From Populus alba (lineage: Eukaryota; Streptophyta; Magnoliopsida; Malpighiales; Salicaceae), in NCBI RefSeq assembly GCF_005239225.2, contig NC_133294.1:20039631-20103630 (forward strand): 64,000 bases of DNA. Reading direction: 5' to 3'. The notes under the pieces are model-generated. The model did not search any database. It was not told where the DNA came from and was given only the letters and a program-made list of their open reading frames with translations. Every line of letters begins with the position of its first letter. Position 1 is the stretch's first letter. Positions 23,313-37,459 of the stretch are shown in pieces. The translations under genes were made by a program, and so were the position numbers.

Positions 23313-25397
23313 TCTCTAGCTTAATAAAAAAAGTACAGAAATCTTTATATTCTTAAAATAGTGCAGTTTTTTTATATATAGGATTAGAATATGTAAAATC
23401 CATAAAAAAAAATTAAATGGAGAATTAAAAGAAAACAGTCGTCCTTTAAAATATAGATACTAGAAAAATAGCTGTTAGTGAAAATAAATAGCTATTAAGA
23501 AAAAATATAGTTATTAGAAGAATAAATTGCAGAAGTTTTAAAAACTATGATTCCAGTTTAAGAACTAAAAAATAAATTATTATCGAAAATAAAAGGCTTA
23601 AAAAATATAGGCATTACTTAGTGCGCAAGACGGGAATGAAAGTTTTACTTTTGCTTAACTTAATTCTTATAAGTGAGATATTACTATCTTTTCTAGTTGG
23701 TAACTAGCTTTTATCATAATTTATTGTATAAATACTAAAAGAAAATCTTATTGTTTCAATATAAATTTGAAATATTATTACATTTAAATATTTCAATTTT
23801 AAAAAATTATTTTTTCAAAGAGAAATCTTTTGAAATAACTACTCAAATTATATTATTTATATCATTTTCTTAATATATCTTGAGAAATTTTCTTCAAATT
23901 TCAACTTTTGTGTCTTGTAGTTTCATCGAGGAGTAGGTTGGTAATGCAAAAGTTGAAAAATTAAGAACAAAAGAAGATGCCAATCCTGATCAATAATGTA
24001 AATATTATTGTGCACAAACTCGTCTTAATATTCATATTATTAATAATAATAATAAAATATAAATATTGTTAAACATAAGCTAATTTGAATATCAATATTA
24101 ATAAAAAAAACAATATAAATATTATCACGTGTAAGCTGGCAGAACACCACTTTAATAAAAAAAAAAAATGCAAAGATTGTGAGAATGAGTGCTCGTTTTG
24201 TTGACACTTCCACGATATAAGATTGAATTTAAATGCATATTCTTTCCACGGGCACCAGTTCAACAACTGATGCTAGCGCCAGGATTTTTTACTCACTAAA
24301 GTTTTATGATACTATATTATATATAAAAACTTAAGGTTCTTAAGCAGTTAAATTTATAGCACGTACAAGAAAATTGTTAGAGAACTATAATATATTATGA
24401 AAAGTTTCTAATTCATAAAAAAATATAATTTAATCATAATGTGACATATTTTTCATGGAGATTCAAATAAGATGAATTTATGTTTTTTCTATGTAATAGT
24501 GCTTTTGTTCTCGTTTTTTCTTTTTTTGAATTTTTTTTGAATGAGAAGAAGTGCGTTTGGATTAAGTGAAAGAGTTTATTTAGTAATTGAAAACAATTTT
24601 TCATATTTCTTTTCTAGTTTTTATTGTTTAATGAAAAGTTCGAAAACGAGTTTATTTGTTGGAAAACAAAAGTTTTCACAGAAAAAAATAAAAAATATAT
24701 TAAGATTATAAATATTTTTTATAAAAATAATCAAAATCATAATTTATAATAATCATCTTAATATTTTTCTTTTACTTATGATGGTTTAATTGTTGGATAT
24801 TAATTTTATTTTATTTAAATTAATAATTATCATAAAAATTTATATTATTAAAAAATATATATATTTATGTTAAATTTATAATAAAAAAATATGAAACTAA
24901 TTAAATATAAAAATATATAATTTTTTTTTAATATTTTACATTGCTAAAAGCACATGTATATAAAAGAAAAAAAATTGTATTGTTCATGTTTTTTTTATTT
25001 TGAAAATATAAAATATTTATAACATCTAAAAATATATTTTATAAGCTCAGTATAAATTTCAAAAAATGAAAAAAATGAGAAATATATATATTTGAAAATA
25101 AAGTTAGGGTTTTTCTTTTTCTAAATAAATATGGTTTTTATGAAAACGAAGCCTGGTATATATATATCTTGTTTCTTAACAGTTCCAGTTACAGAAGGTG
25201 CATTGGTTCAAACGGGCATTACATAAATTCTGCAGGGGCCAAAGTGTAATAACAAAGGTGGAACGGCAATGAAAAACGTGCAGTGAAATATGTGACGCAA
25301 GCACTCGAAGCCAACAAAGCAAATTGGTGCCTCAACTTGAACTAGCTTGCAAGACTGCAGAAACAAATCGATCGAGCTAAAAAAGAAGAAAGAAATC
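23313..25397. other. A/T-rich intergenic DNA and AP4M promoter
   Basis: 23.3-25.15 kb is very A/T-rich without recognisable genes. A TATA-like run 'tatatatatatc' at about 25157-25168 and the following balanced-composition segment (25190-25397) are the likely core promoter and 5' UTR of the AP-4 mu gene. Confidence 0.45.
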
Positions 25398-28300
25398 ATG
25401 ATCTCTCAATTCTTCGTGCTCTCGCAGCGAGGCGACAATATTGTCTTTCGCGATTGTAAGTCCTCTCTATCTCTCTGTTTTCCCTGATATTCTTTACCGA
25501 TCTGATCCTTTTACTTGACAGGCAGATCTCATTTATTTCTGGTAATCAATTGATCTAATCTAATCTAAGACAGCTCCAAATCTCCCTGCATTCAGTCTTC
25601 TAGTGCCATGTGTTTCGTATTCCATTTGATTTAAATTGAATTCAATTGTTCAATAGGTTTAATTAGTGGTGTTAATATAATTATCGAACAGACCTACTAG
25701 GGTTTTTAGTGTTTGAATTGTGATTTGTAATGATAAAATCTGTTTTATTTTACTGAATGAGAGAGAGAGAGAGAGTATAGGATTCTATTGATTGATTGTG
25801 ATTTCGTCAATTGAAGATCGCGGTGAAGTTCCAAAAGGAAGTGCAGAAATATTTTTCCGCAAAGTCAAGTTTTGGAAGGAAGACGGAGAAGAAGAGGCCC
25901 CCCCTGTCTTTGTAGGTATCTTATTTGCTGTATGATAATAATATCAGGCGTTATTTTTACTATTATTATTAAGATTTGGAACATTTTCCGAGTCTTTCTT
26001 TTCGTTAGGTTAGTGAATAGATATTTAGAGTAATGTGCTGATTTCTTCCCTTCTTTTTTGTGATTCCTTTTTTTTTTTTTTCTATGAATAGAATGTGGAT
26101 GGTGTAAACTACTTTCATGTGAAAGTAGTTGGATTATTATTTGTTGCAACCACGAGAGTAAATGTGTCACCTTCTCTGGTCTTGGAACTTTTACAAAGGA
26201 TTGCTCGTGTTATCAAAGATTATCTTGGGGTACTCAATGAAGATTCTCTTCGGAAAAACTTTGTGCTCGTGTATGAGTTGCTTGATGAAGTCATTGTAAG
26301 CTTTCTATCATGCTGTCTTTTTTGTTTTATCAGTAGCTCTTGACTTCATGTCCGGTGCTCTATTTGTTGGTGTGTGTGCTATTTATTTTTTCTGTTTCCT
26401 GGCTTGTTTGTTTGCTTTCTTCATCCTTTGCTATTCAATTTTATATTTTTTTGTACTTTGGTTTCAACATTTTGAACCTCTGACATAAAGTCGAAGGCCC
26501 TTTATTTCTTTCCTGCTTTTCTCTTTGGTACAAAAGAAACTTAAAGAAAGAATAATGCTGTGCAAATAGGATGATCAGACATCCTAAATGATCAAAATTG
26601 TATAGAAGACGCTTTGTTACCAAATTTTTTTATCAAATGACATTTCTATTGTCCAGCATATCCATTTGTTCCTTAAAGTTCAAAATGACTCATGAGTGGA
26701 TTTGTATGTCTTTCTTGCATCATGGGGCACACAACATCAGTTCATCTGAATTTTTGGCAGAATGTACATTGACCATTTGCTTTGCATGAAATATTAGACA
26801 TGTCGTGTCCATGCACAAGTTATGTTACTTAACCGAAGCTAAACTTTTGTTTGATTGTTTATTGATTGCTCTTCCAAAAAGTTTAACATGTGACTTGTTG
26901 CCTTCTACCAGGATTTTGGTTATGTACAAACCACGTCCACTGAACTGTTGAAGTCCTATGTATTCAATGAGCCACTTGTGGTCGATGCTGCACGTTTGCA
27001 ACCTCTGAGTCCCGCTGCCATTTTCATGGTATGGTATCATCTGTCTGATCATGCTCAAATTACTTGGATTGCTTAATATTTTGTTTGCATATGCCATGCA
27101 AATAACTATAAGAATTTGGATGAATGCAGCAAGGGACAAAAAGGATGCCAGGTACAGCTGTCACAAAGTCTGTTGTTGCAAATGAGCCAGGGGGTAGGAA
27201 GAGGGAGGAAATCTTTGTGGATATAATCGAGAAAATCAGTGTGACATTCAGCTCTAGTGTAAGCATTTATGCATTCATTATCTGTAGTTTGGATTATTTT
27301 ATTGCTTCTGTGTATGTGGTGTAATGATTTGAAAGTCAACTGCATGAGCAACAAATGTCTGTTAAGAATGGTTTCTCCTACTCATGCCGCTGTTCTTGGC
27401 ATGTTTTATTGTCCTCTTTTGGAATGAATGAAGTAAATGAATTGGTTTACTAGATGAGGATGCATGAAGTCACTCTGAACTGTCTTCATGTTGTTTTAAA
27501 TTTTTATGGTGCTTATTCCTCAAAAATCATTCATGATCTTTGCTTGATTAGCTGCTTTATTTGTTTCCTCAATGCACGATCTTTCTTTAATCTATGCAAT
27601 TTTCTCTGTACAGGGATATATATTGACTTCTGAAATTGATGGCACCATTCAAATGAAGAGCTATCTTTCTGGAAATCCAGAAATCCGATTAGCCCTTAAT
27701 GAGGACTTGAGCATAGGAAGAGGTGGTGAGAGATCAATTCATCTAACCTTAGGAAATACTGGCTATTGGACCGCATAATACCTACATATGATTGCCTTAA
27801 ACATTAACATTTCACAGCTGAGTTGCTCCTTTGTTGAATGTTTGCATGAACAAGTATGGTGCATTTATATAGTTTATATTCTTGATGCCATGTTTACTTT
27901 TAGTAATAAGTTTCAGCTAATAATTCGATATGGTTGTGCTTTTATGTTTTTTTGGTCCTTGCTGAATTAGTTTTTGAAGTTCGTAATGAGAGGATTTTTT
28001 TTTTCTATTTCTATTCAATCCTTTTTGCATGCTTGTGTGCCTTGTGATAGTCAGCCATGATTATCTACTATGGTGTCTTTCTGCTGTCTTTTAAATATGG
28101 TAAAAAAAAAAAAAAAAGTTCTCTCACGCTTACAATATTGCTGCTTGCTGTTTCAGATTATAGAAGTTCATTTGGGTCAGGCTCAGTGATACTTGATGAT
28201 TGTAATTTTCATGAGTCTGTACGTCTAGATAATTTTGATCTGGATAGAACTTTGACTCTGGTAAGTGAAACTAAAGCAACATGAGCTTGAAAGGTGTACG

Positions 28301-30431
28301 TAGATTGGAGAGGTTCAATGTACATGTTTCCAGTTTCTTAATAAGAATTTTATCCTGCCAATACATATCAGGTACCGCCAGATGGTGAATTTCCTGTCAT
28401 GAATTATCGGATGACTCAGGAATTTAAACCTCCTTTTCGTATTAATACTTTGATAGAAGAAGCAGGTGCACTTAAGGTGATTATTATCTTCCATACTGAA
28501 CTCTACTTGACAATGAAAATAACTTGGCTTGAAAGAACCAATCATAGTGATATAACAACTTGTGCATTGGTCAAGAGATGTGTTTTCCATTTCTGTAGTT
28601 TTGGTTTTAAGTCTACATTACTTGAACCAAAGTTTGACTAAATAAATGGAAAATTTTATTCAGGAGAAAGTCATTCACTATTGCTTCTAATGTACAGTTT
28701 ATAACCATTCCACTGTTCTTTATGTTTGATGTTGATAGGCTGAAGTGATTCTTAAAGTATCTGCTGAATTTCCCTCAAGCATTACTGCAAACACAATCAT
28801 TGTACAGATGCCACTGCCAAAATATACCACCAGGTATTCTTTCATGTAGAATACATTTTGTCTTTTGGAACAAATGAGTTATCCCAGGCTCTCAGCAAAT
28901 TATGTCATGGTTTTCATAAATTAAGCATGTTGCTTAAATGAGCCTATCAGCTGTGATCCCCCTTTCACTATTTCAACAAGCTTATGTGTCTGCATCCTGA
29001 AAATAGAAACTACTGACAAGTTTGATTGTCATGTCTAAAAAATAATAATAATAAAAGAGCACCGATAGAAATAGAATGGCAGTCCAGAATATCATGATTA
29101 TTAGAAACTGTGATTGAAGATGTAAAAGGCATATTTGCTATGAATTTCATCTTAAGGGGATAGAAGTCTCTTGTTTGTATTTTGATGCTTTAGTGCATTT
29201 TTCTGAGAAAATAATCTAGTTTCTGAGGAATTATCAAGAGCATGGTAGGCTATAAAGTTGTCTTTGCAAAAGGTCAATAGACCTTATAAAATCAGGCATA
29301 GTGATTATGTAGTTAAGAGATTGGGTTTGAGAAAGTTGCTCTTCATAAGTGATTTTTCAAGTCACAAAGGCAGATCATACTGTTTATACGTAATTTATAA
29401 ATTAGATCAATTTTTATAGTACAAACATTTTTATAATGAGTTTTCTATGACAGAGTTAATTTTGAGTTGGAACCTGGAGCACTTGGGCAAACAACAGATT
29501 TCAAGGAAGCAAATAGGAGGCTTGAATGGGGATTAAAGAAGGCAACATTTCTTAAATTTCTCCTTGATTTCATAACCTCTTTCCTTTCAAAGCAATGATC
29601 ATGCACTAGCAAATAAAACAAGTCAATAATGTGTTGTAACAGATTGTTGGGGGATCAGAGCATACCTTACGTGCAAAGCTGACATTTTCACAGGAGTTGC
29701 ATGGTACGAATTATAAATCATAATGGTCATGAAAATTTACAATGTTTTCATGTGTTGTTTCATGAAATATTTGCTACTTCATACAGGGAATATCACAAAG
29801 GAAGCTGGACCAGTTAGCATGACATTCACAATTCCGATGTATAATGCTTCACGTCTTCAGGTAAGCCACTACTGGTTGCCATTACAGCAATATTTTTTGT
29901 TTATCAGATTTATTACCCAAACAGCTGCAACAAATTGGTCAAAGGTAAGATGACCCATAATACTTACTATAGTAGTGGTAGAAGAATTGCTCAGCATTGT
30001 TTTATGGGTTAGCCTAGGCTGCTTGTATAAAAATATGAATGTAATGATATTTTGTATATGAAGTGGGTGAGAATATCACTAAGAGCGGTAGATGTGCTAT
30101 ATATCTTGATCCTGTTTCTCTCCCCTTCTATATTCATGTCAAGGTAAAAGGCTTGCAATGTCTTTGTTGCATTTCAAAGGTTGTTTAACGCTTTGCAAGG
30201 ATGCTAAACACACCTGTGATTTTTTTTACTCATTTAAGAACAGTTTTACAATTTTAAGATTTTTAGTTTTTATTGTGTGCCAGTTTTTCCCTTTATTCCT
30301 TACAGCCAAGTCTATCATGTTACCTGGTGCAGGTGAAATACTTGCAGATAGCAAAGAAATCAAGTACATATAATCCATATCGATGGGTGAGATACGTTAC
30401 ACAGGCCAATTCCTATGTTGCCCGCATATGA
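25398..30431 (+). CDS. AP4M: AP-4 adaptor complex subunit mu
   Basis: Thirteen exons: 25398-25455, 25817-25911, 26092-26295, 26912-27028, 27130-27258, 27614-27725, 28157-28260, 28372-28476, 28739-28833, 29454-29541, 29643-29703, 29787-29860, 30333-30431. The frame is continuous through all junctions, giving 446 residues from MISQFFVLSQRGD to SYVARI. AP-4 is a clathrin-independent tetrameric coat at the trans-Golgi network; mu recognises tyrosine-based cargo signals, and in plants AP-4 serves vacuolar sorting. The N-terminal longin-like domain is about residues 1-140. The mu-homology domain runs from about residue 182 to the end and contains the conserved C-terminal YNPYRWVRY. All introns are GT-AG except intron 10 (29542-29642), which uses GC-AG. 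The model is five residues shorter than my recollection of the Arabidopsis protein (451 residues), at the exon 6/7 junction. Confidence 0.93.
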
Positions 30432-30869
30432 TGCTCTAATCTCCCGAGTTCCTTACACATTTTGTTAATGTTATCATCTGTATTTTTGTATAACCTTTGT
30501 TGCCCGTTGATCCTTGTATTATTGTAACTCTTTTAGATGATGATCTTTGCACTCGCGAGTTTTATTGACCATCTAGATCGATTCTCAACGGACGTAGTCC
30601 TGTGTTTAATTCGCTCCCTCCTGTAGATGAACTCCATTCGAGGACAAGCACTCGTGATAGATGAAACAGTTAAAACTAACAGCATACATCCTTGCTTGCA
30701 TCTTGCGCCATGGTTTTCTGACTGCCACTTCCCCAGGTGGATCGTCCCCCCGCCATAAACACTCGAAACAAGCCTCTCATGCAAACCCTTCTCACAATCA
30801 TAATGAGCCTCTCATAGCTAACCATTGAAGCCATCAACTCTCAGAGCTACCAATTCTGAATTGCCTAGT
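30432..30869. other. Spacer between AP4M and the PELPK pseudogene
   Basis: Contains the AP4M 3' UTR (probably to about 30540) and the former promoter of the broken PELPK-type gene. The ORFs here are short and unrecognised. Confidence 0.4.
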
Positions 30870-31328
30870 ATGCTAATCAACAATCACTCATCGGTTATAT
30901 TTCCTGTATTCATAGTTGCTTTGTCGCGTTTTAGTGGGAGCATTGTAATTGCCTCTCGCCTTCTTATAGATGTGCCAAAGTCCCCTCGACTTCCCAAACC
31001 AGAATAGCACCCTCCACCCACCATCCCAACCTTTCCAAAACAAGAATTACCACCTGTTCCTCAGCTTGAATTCCCTCTCCCTCAGTTACAGGAGTTGCCA
31101 AAACCTGAATTGCCTCCTTTACCGAAGCCTGAGTTGCCATTTGATCCTCGTGTGCCAGCTATTGCAAAACCTGAAAAGCCTAAAGACCCAAAACAGCACG
31201 ATCTGCCATCTTTCCAGCATCCACCAGAGCCTGCATTGCCTATCATGGTCCATGGACACAACTCTGCCTTCCTTTCCCATCGCCCTCAACCAGTCCTTAA
31301 TCTGTTGAGATATTATGCCCGACAATAG
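30870..31328 (+). pseudogene. Broken PELPK-type proline-rich secreted protein
   Basis: Reading from the ATG at 30870, the protein starts with a short N-terminus and a hydrophobic signal-like segment (VIFPVFIVALS), then 'SPRLPKPE', where an in-frame TAG stops it at 31005-31007. The same frame continues open to the TAG at 31326-31328 and encodes typical P-E-L-P-K-rich sequence (ELPKPELPPLPKPELPFD), then a degenerate tail. PELPK proteins are plant-specific, probably cell-wall-associated, repeat-rich secreted proteins. One nonsense codon separates signal region from repeats, and the repeat number is low, so I call a pseudogene. A spliced or read-through product cannot be excluded, nor can a sequencing error at that codon. 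Confidence 0.75.
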
Positions 31329-34300
31329 CTTTCAAAATATGTTCGTTCTGTGGTCTGTAGACGATACGTGTCATGTTTTATGGCCGCTGCAGTAGTTATT
31401 CCGTTTAGAGATGCCACTTTGTACTTCCTGTGAACATTATACCACAAACTAAAACATATAGGGTGTCTACCACAAGCGGAGATAGGATAATTTTCTAGGA
31501 GGGGCAAAACTAATACAACGTGACAATTGTTTTTTAATATAGTTGTAAACACAAAAAATCCTAAACAAGACAAGTAATTAAAAAACTTACTATAAACATA
31601 GAACTAGCCAAGTTGCTCAGTGACATTGATTTATCTTTATAATGCATCTTCTAATTTTTTGATCTTCATACTTATCAAGTATAAATATATAAAGTTTATA
31701 AAAATCATTAGTTAAAACGAACCATTATTTAATATTTAGTATTTTTTTGAAGTGGAGTAAAATAATATGTCAATTAGTGGATAAGTTGTGTATTTTCTTA
31801 TTTCTACCAATCATGGGTATAAATCAGCAACCAAGAATAAAATCTTTAATTATAGATGATTAGGTATATCAAGCTCATAAAGCTGTAAATAAAATTTTAA
31901 ATGACTTTTTTTTTATTAGAAAAATTTTATGGATAAAACATATCAATAGACATGCATATATTTTCAACACCGGATAATTTGTAGGCATTTTTATATCCAA
32001 AGTTGCACTCAACATAAAAAACCTGGTCACCTGCTCACTAAATGTATTATTTAGTTTTTGTAATCGTTGATCAACAATAACTGTAAATATATTAACTCGA
32101 TAATGATACTTAACTGTTATTTAATTTTATTTACGAGAAAATCATTTATTCAGTATTACACATTGAACTTTGGTTTAATAAGTTATGAGTTATGATATTT
32201 TTTTTTTAAAAAAAAAATCATGATTCAACTTGAAATCAAAACATCATAAATTTTTAATAATTGACCATAAGGATTGTATGCATCATATAAGATGAGTTTG
32301 AAGAATTTGAATTTATGTTAAAATATCATGGCATTATCAGCAATGTGATTTTCAATTAATTACTTAAATGATTGAGGGGCTAATTTTCTTGAGACAACTG
32401 TTGCTCTCTCATCTTCTTTCAATCTAGTATTAAACAATTAATGCAAGTCATAACCAAACCAGTTCTATCTCTTAACTCGAGCAGTTTTTGTTAGTACCAT
32501 GAAAACAAGAAAATCACAATGATTTTACAAGGAGTGATGCAAACAATCAAAGCTCAAAATCATTGCCACGGGACCCATCTAAGCAAATATTTCATTTGGG
32601 TTTCTTTTGTATGGTAAAAAAAACCTTGGCGTTTATGCATGACGTGACTACTTGATTTTATTGTTCATAGCTAAAGATTCTCACCTTCCATGATTCAGGA
32701 AAAAAAAAAAACAAAAACAAATAAATCATATTACGGTGACCTCGCATAAACAATTAGGGTTTTACACAGCAATTTCTTAATAAATTAGACGTTTGTTTTG
32801 CAATCATACCAAGACTCGTCAAGAAAAATACAAAGAACAAAAACAACAACATTAATATAATTGAAACTAAAAAATATTATCCAAAAAAAAAAAAAACTAA
32901 AGAATGATAACACAATTTTTTTAATTATAATTTTTATTCCCAGTCAACACAATTTTTAAATTTAAATTGAATTAAAAGATAAATTTACCATCATATATAA
33001 TATAACACACGAACTCTCATACTCAATCTGTCCATTCTAACCTTAATCCTAAATTCCCAAATTTTCTCCTACAGTTCCCCGCTTCAATCCTCCTCCCCCT
33101 CCTCCTCCCCCTCAAATCCTCCGGCCACCCGACCATCCCATTTTATTACTCGGAAGACCATCAGTCCATAATGATGCTCACATTTCTATGACTGTTGCTT
33201 TCTTCATGAAGTGTTCACGTGTTGATTTCTACAGAACATCTTAAGGTTTTTTAAATAATTTGTTAAACAAAAATTAAAATTAGGCTTGAGGTTTATCTCT
33301 TTCAAAGCCTTTACGATGTACCAAACTGTTCTCATGCCCTGTCCTTGGTGGCTGCTTGCCCTCCTTTATTATGTGTCGATGCCCATTAAAACAGGAATTC
33401 TTATACCACATGGTTTCGTAGCTTAGTCTGCTTTAGTATTGTTCAACTCTTGGTTTCGAGCTCTACGGCAGCATCAATTTTCATTTTTTATGGATATCAA
33501 TCATGAGGTGAAGAAGACCCATTTTAGTTTTTCAATTCCAGAGGCAAAAAATCTTAGGTTATGTTGTAAATCTTTTTGATTTTTTGAGAGTGGAGTTTTC
33601 AAATCAACAAATTTTTTTTTTTTTAAGATCGTCAAATTAACTCGTCAGTGCCTCTGTCCTTGCAGCCGCCGCCATCATTTAAATACCATTATTTTGCTGG
33701 AAAAAAGAATAGAACAAGCCACGCATGCGAGCTGGGCTGTTTCTTTTTAAAATGCCAGCATACATGGCTGGGCTTTTTTTTTTTTTTTTTTTTTTTATTG
33801 CTATTTTATATTTGATTTTTAAAAAAAATTAATAAAATAAATCATTGAATTCTTATTACCCATGGAACAAATTTAAAGAGTTAATTCATAGCTTTTTTTT
33901 TGTTTAATGTTTTTCTTGTCTCTCAATTAAAAAATAAATATAATTTCGTTAATAATCTATTTTTTTATTTAACTTAAATAAAAAAAACTTTCAGTTTCAT
34001 TTTTTATTATCAATAATCTATATTTTCTATCTTGACCACACATGCCCTATCACATGTTTTTTACTCTTAAAAAAATATGTTGTTTCATACAGAAAAAAAT
34101 AATATCATACATTTTATTGTTATATAATTAAATGAGAAATAATCTATGGGATAAAAAAAATATTGAATCCGATAACATGCATGATTTTTATTGTGAGTTT
34201 ACTTGGTTGACTCAAGTCTTACTTTGTTTTTTAATTAAATGCTGCTTTTTTTTATTGATTTTATCTTTTATTATTAAATTAATTCAAAATTAAGCTTTTT

Positions 34301-37300
34301 AATTTATTTTTATTAACATTATCTCCGTGGGTTTTGTAATTCAATCCAAGTTAATCTAAGTTCATCGTATATTTTTAGAGTTCAATATTTAATTAAAATA
34401 TAATTCAATTCATTATTAAAATATCATCTAATTAAATAAACATTTTTTTTTATGTGCTTAATATTTTTTGCGCGTGGCAATGGGCTAGTAGAAAACGATT
34501 TGTGATCTTGCCAAGTTGCTTTATATCATGCATTGCATGTCAGCTACCTAGGGAAGCAATGTACAGGAACTTTACACGTGTACAACTTTTGTATAGTTGA
34601 TTTATTGCTCGTGTTGATTTGGGCAAAACTCGGAAATCTGACAATGACATTAATAGAAAGGAGTCCACTTCTTGAAGATCTGAATTATTGTATTTAATTG
34701 TCCACCAGCCATGGATATACTGCATGAAAAAGATCTCAGGAATTGGTCCCCAGGCCTCTCCTTTCGCTTTCCAGAAAAGGCAACATCTTGCCTCTTGAAT
34801 CTCCTTGTCCCTTTTTTAAGTTTGTAATTGCTATTTTGCAAAGTTATGATATAAACTCGGGCCTGTAGCGATGATTATTTCCGTACAGTTGCTGTAATTT
34901 ACAGTAATTTACCTTCAAGCGGCGCAGAGGAAGGAGATGAAGTTCTTTATGAATAACTTTATTATCTATGACTAACACAATTGTGAAGAACTTATTTATA
35001 TAATTTCTATTCCGTAGTCTACTCGTGTTTCAAACCTATATCTATCTGGGCTTGATATGTTAACAAGTTTAAAAATAATAAATTTAACAATTGATTTGTA
35101 TTAAATTAGACTTAGTATATAACTAAGTCTAAAAATATTAGTCTGACAGCTTATCAAACCTATATTTACTTAAACTTAGCTCGTAGCCATATTCAATAAT
35201 ATTGGCCTATAAGATAGTTAGATTCTTAGATTTGATATTTTGTCGAGTATAGAGATAAACGTAAGTACCTATCTATTATTGGATTATTATTCTATATTTG
35301 AACCTTTTAAATGAAGACTTGGACTGAAAATTTATTTTTCAAGAAGTGCCAAAAATGTTCATCCATAACTAAACAAACCAAACATGGTATCAATGTCTTC
35401 TTAATACAAGATTCATGTTGCTATCTCTTCTCTTTATGTGTCTCGTAAGAAGAGTGAAAAGTGCAAATCAATAAAACTTGGTCATAAGGCCACTATACAG
35501 ATTGTCAAAAGGATGAACAAGGCTTAAAACCAAATTAATTGGGTTTCCTAAGTATTAAAAAATCTTAAATATGAGAGTTTTGTCATAACCCTTCTCACAT
35601 TTTTAGCCGAAACCATCATATTCCCTACAAAATGGTGTCGTTTTCATGAAAGAGTATGAATTATCCGATGACTGGTAAGAATGAAGGGATTCAATTGAAG
35701 ACAAAAAAAAAAAAACAATGTTGACCTGATTCCAAAACATTTTAATCTGAAAGACCAAATCCATTATCACGTAATAATTAAATGTCAAGGCATTTCTTGT
35801 TCAGTGACTTTCAAGTTTCAACTAGTTAGCCTTCTCTTTACGGTGTGAAAGCCAACTCGAGATGCTGTCATGTCTGTCATTTTTTAAAAAAAAAAATTAA
35901 CATAAATGTTTAGACAGCTTATGTATATTTTAATAAATTTTATAAATTTTAAAATTAATAATTATATAAATTTTTAATAATTTTAAAATTTATAAAACTC
36001 TAGAGAATATATATCATTCTTCTTGTTACAGTTTGTAATTAGACATTTTCAAACTCGCTTACTCAATTTTTATTTTCTGGAATACAACTTTGATTAACAC
36101 TCACAAATACTTGAATAAGCTATACGGTTGGCAGTCTGCAAATAATACATTTTACAACAATTGAGCCAAAAGCTTTCTTAATGACAAGTAGTTGCCTAGA
36201 ATTTAAAGTTCTTTAATCGTGGCAGCAGCCAAGGAAATGTGACCCTTACAAAATAATTTTTGCTTTTGAAATGATTAAGAGGATGTTTCATAATGTAATA
36301 TTAATTGTTCTTTTTAAAAAATATATTTAAAAATATATTAAAATAATATATAATTTTATTTTTAAAAATTTATTTTTTTACTATCAATACATTAAAACAA
36401 TCTGAAAATATAAAATAAATAAAAAAAACATTTGAATTTTAACCAGCCTCCGTTTAGGTCGCAATCCTAGATGGAGACTGAAAATTATTTTTTTTCTGTC
36501 ATTGCGTGAAATTAGTGGCTTTTGATCAATCGATGCTACTTTAACCTTCCAAATTTAACCACTGAATAAACCTTTGTTTTCAATATCTTGATATTTGCGA
36601 CATAACATGCCTAACCAATGAATTTATAGATTACATTAAAAGACAGAAACTCGAGAAGACTCTTAGGAAGCATAAACAAATTTAACGAAACATTAAAGGG
36701 TGATATTTAATGACAAATTAATTAATTTATTTTATAGAGTTTTCTAATTTTATAATGAAGGTAAAAGAAATGCAACAAAGGTTTCCATACTTTGATATGA
36801 TTTTTTAAAATTAAAATTAATTATCCTAGACAAACAAGGAAACTAAAAGAAAAGCAACTTCAACAATCAATTTCTTACCTTATTTTAGATGTCTAAAGAT
36901 GGCAACAAAGATCATAGTGTTTTTATGATAAAATTTCCATTCATAACATTATTTAAACTATGAAGTTTATCTATATTATGATTTTTTTTAATTAGGTACA
37001 ACAACTTTAGTTTACATGTCAGATTTGTTATTTTATTATTTTTTTTATATTTGGGCTTAGTTAACATACTTTAGGTTTATTGTAAGTGGGTAAATATTAG
37101 CCCACAAGTTTTGGGTCTATTAGGGCTAATAGTTGAACTATTACATAACATTTTGTATGATGAGATTGTTATTAGCCATGGATTCATGAAATTAACTTGT
37201 GTTTTGTGTGATGCAACATGTTTTTTTTTGCTGGGATAAAGAATAAATTCGACTTATCAAATAACAATTATCTTTTTAGCATCATCTTATACTTTTCATT

Positions 37301-37440
37301 CATGAATTTTATTCACTAGAGGGGTTTTGGATTTCAATAATACTGGTGTTTAGATTCAAGGTAATATTTGTGTCACACTTTGAAAACCTGAATTTTTAGC
37401 TTTTTGGGAGTTGTATCGTTTGTGTATGGATTATATGACC
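31329..37440. other. Six-kilobase gene-free stretch
   Basis: No ORF above about 65 codons and nothing recognised. 33000-33140 is a pyrimidine-rich tract (cctcctccccctcctcctcc). 33774-33796 is a poly-T run. 35937-35998 contains a small A/T stem (tttataaattttaaaatt paired with aattttaaaatttataaa). 36290-36440 resembles the MITE-like family. 34490-35850 is somewhat less A/T-rich without coding signal. Confidence 0.4.
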
Positions 37441-37459
37441 ATGTGATTATTGGGTTTGC

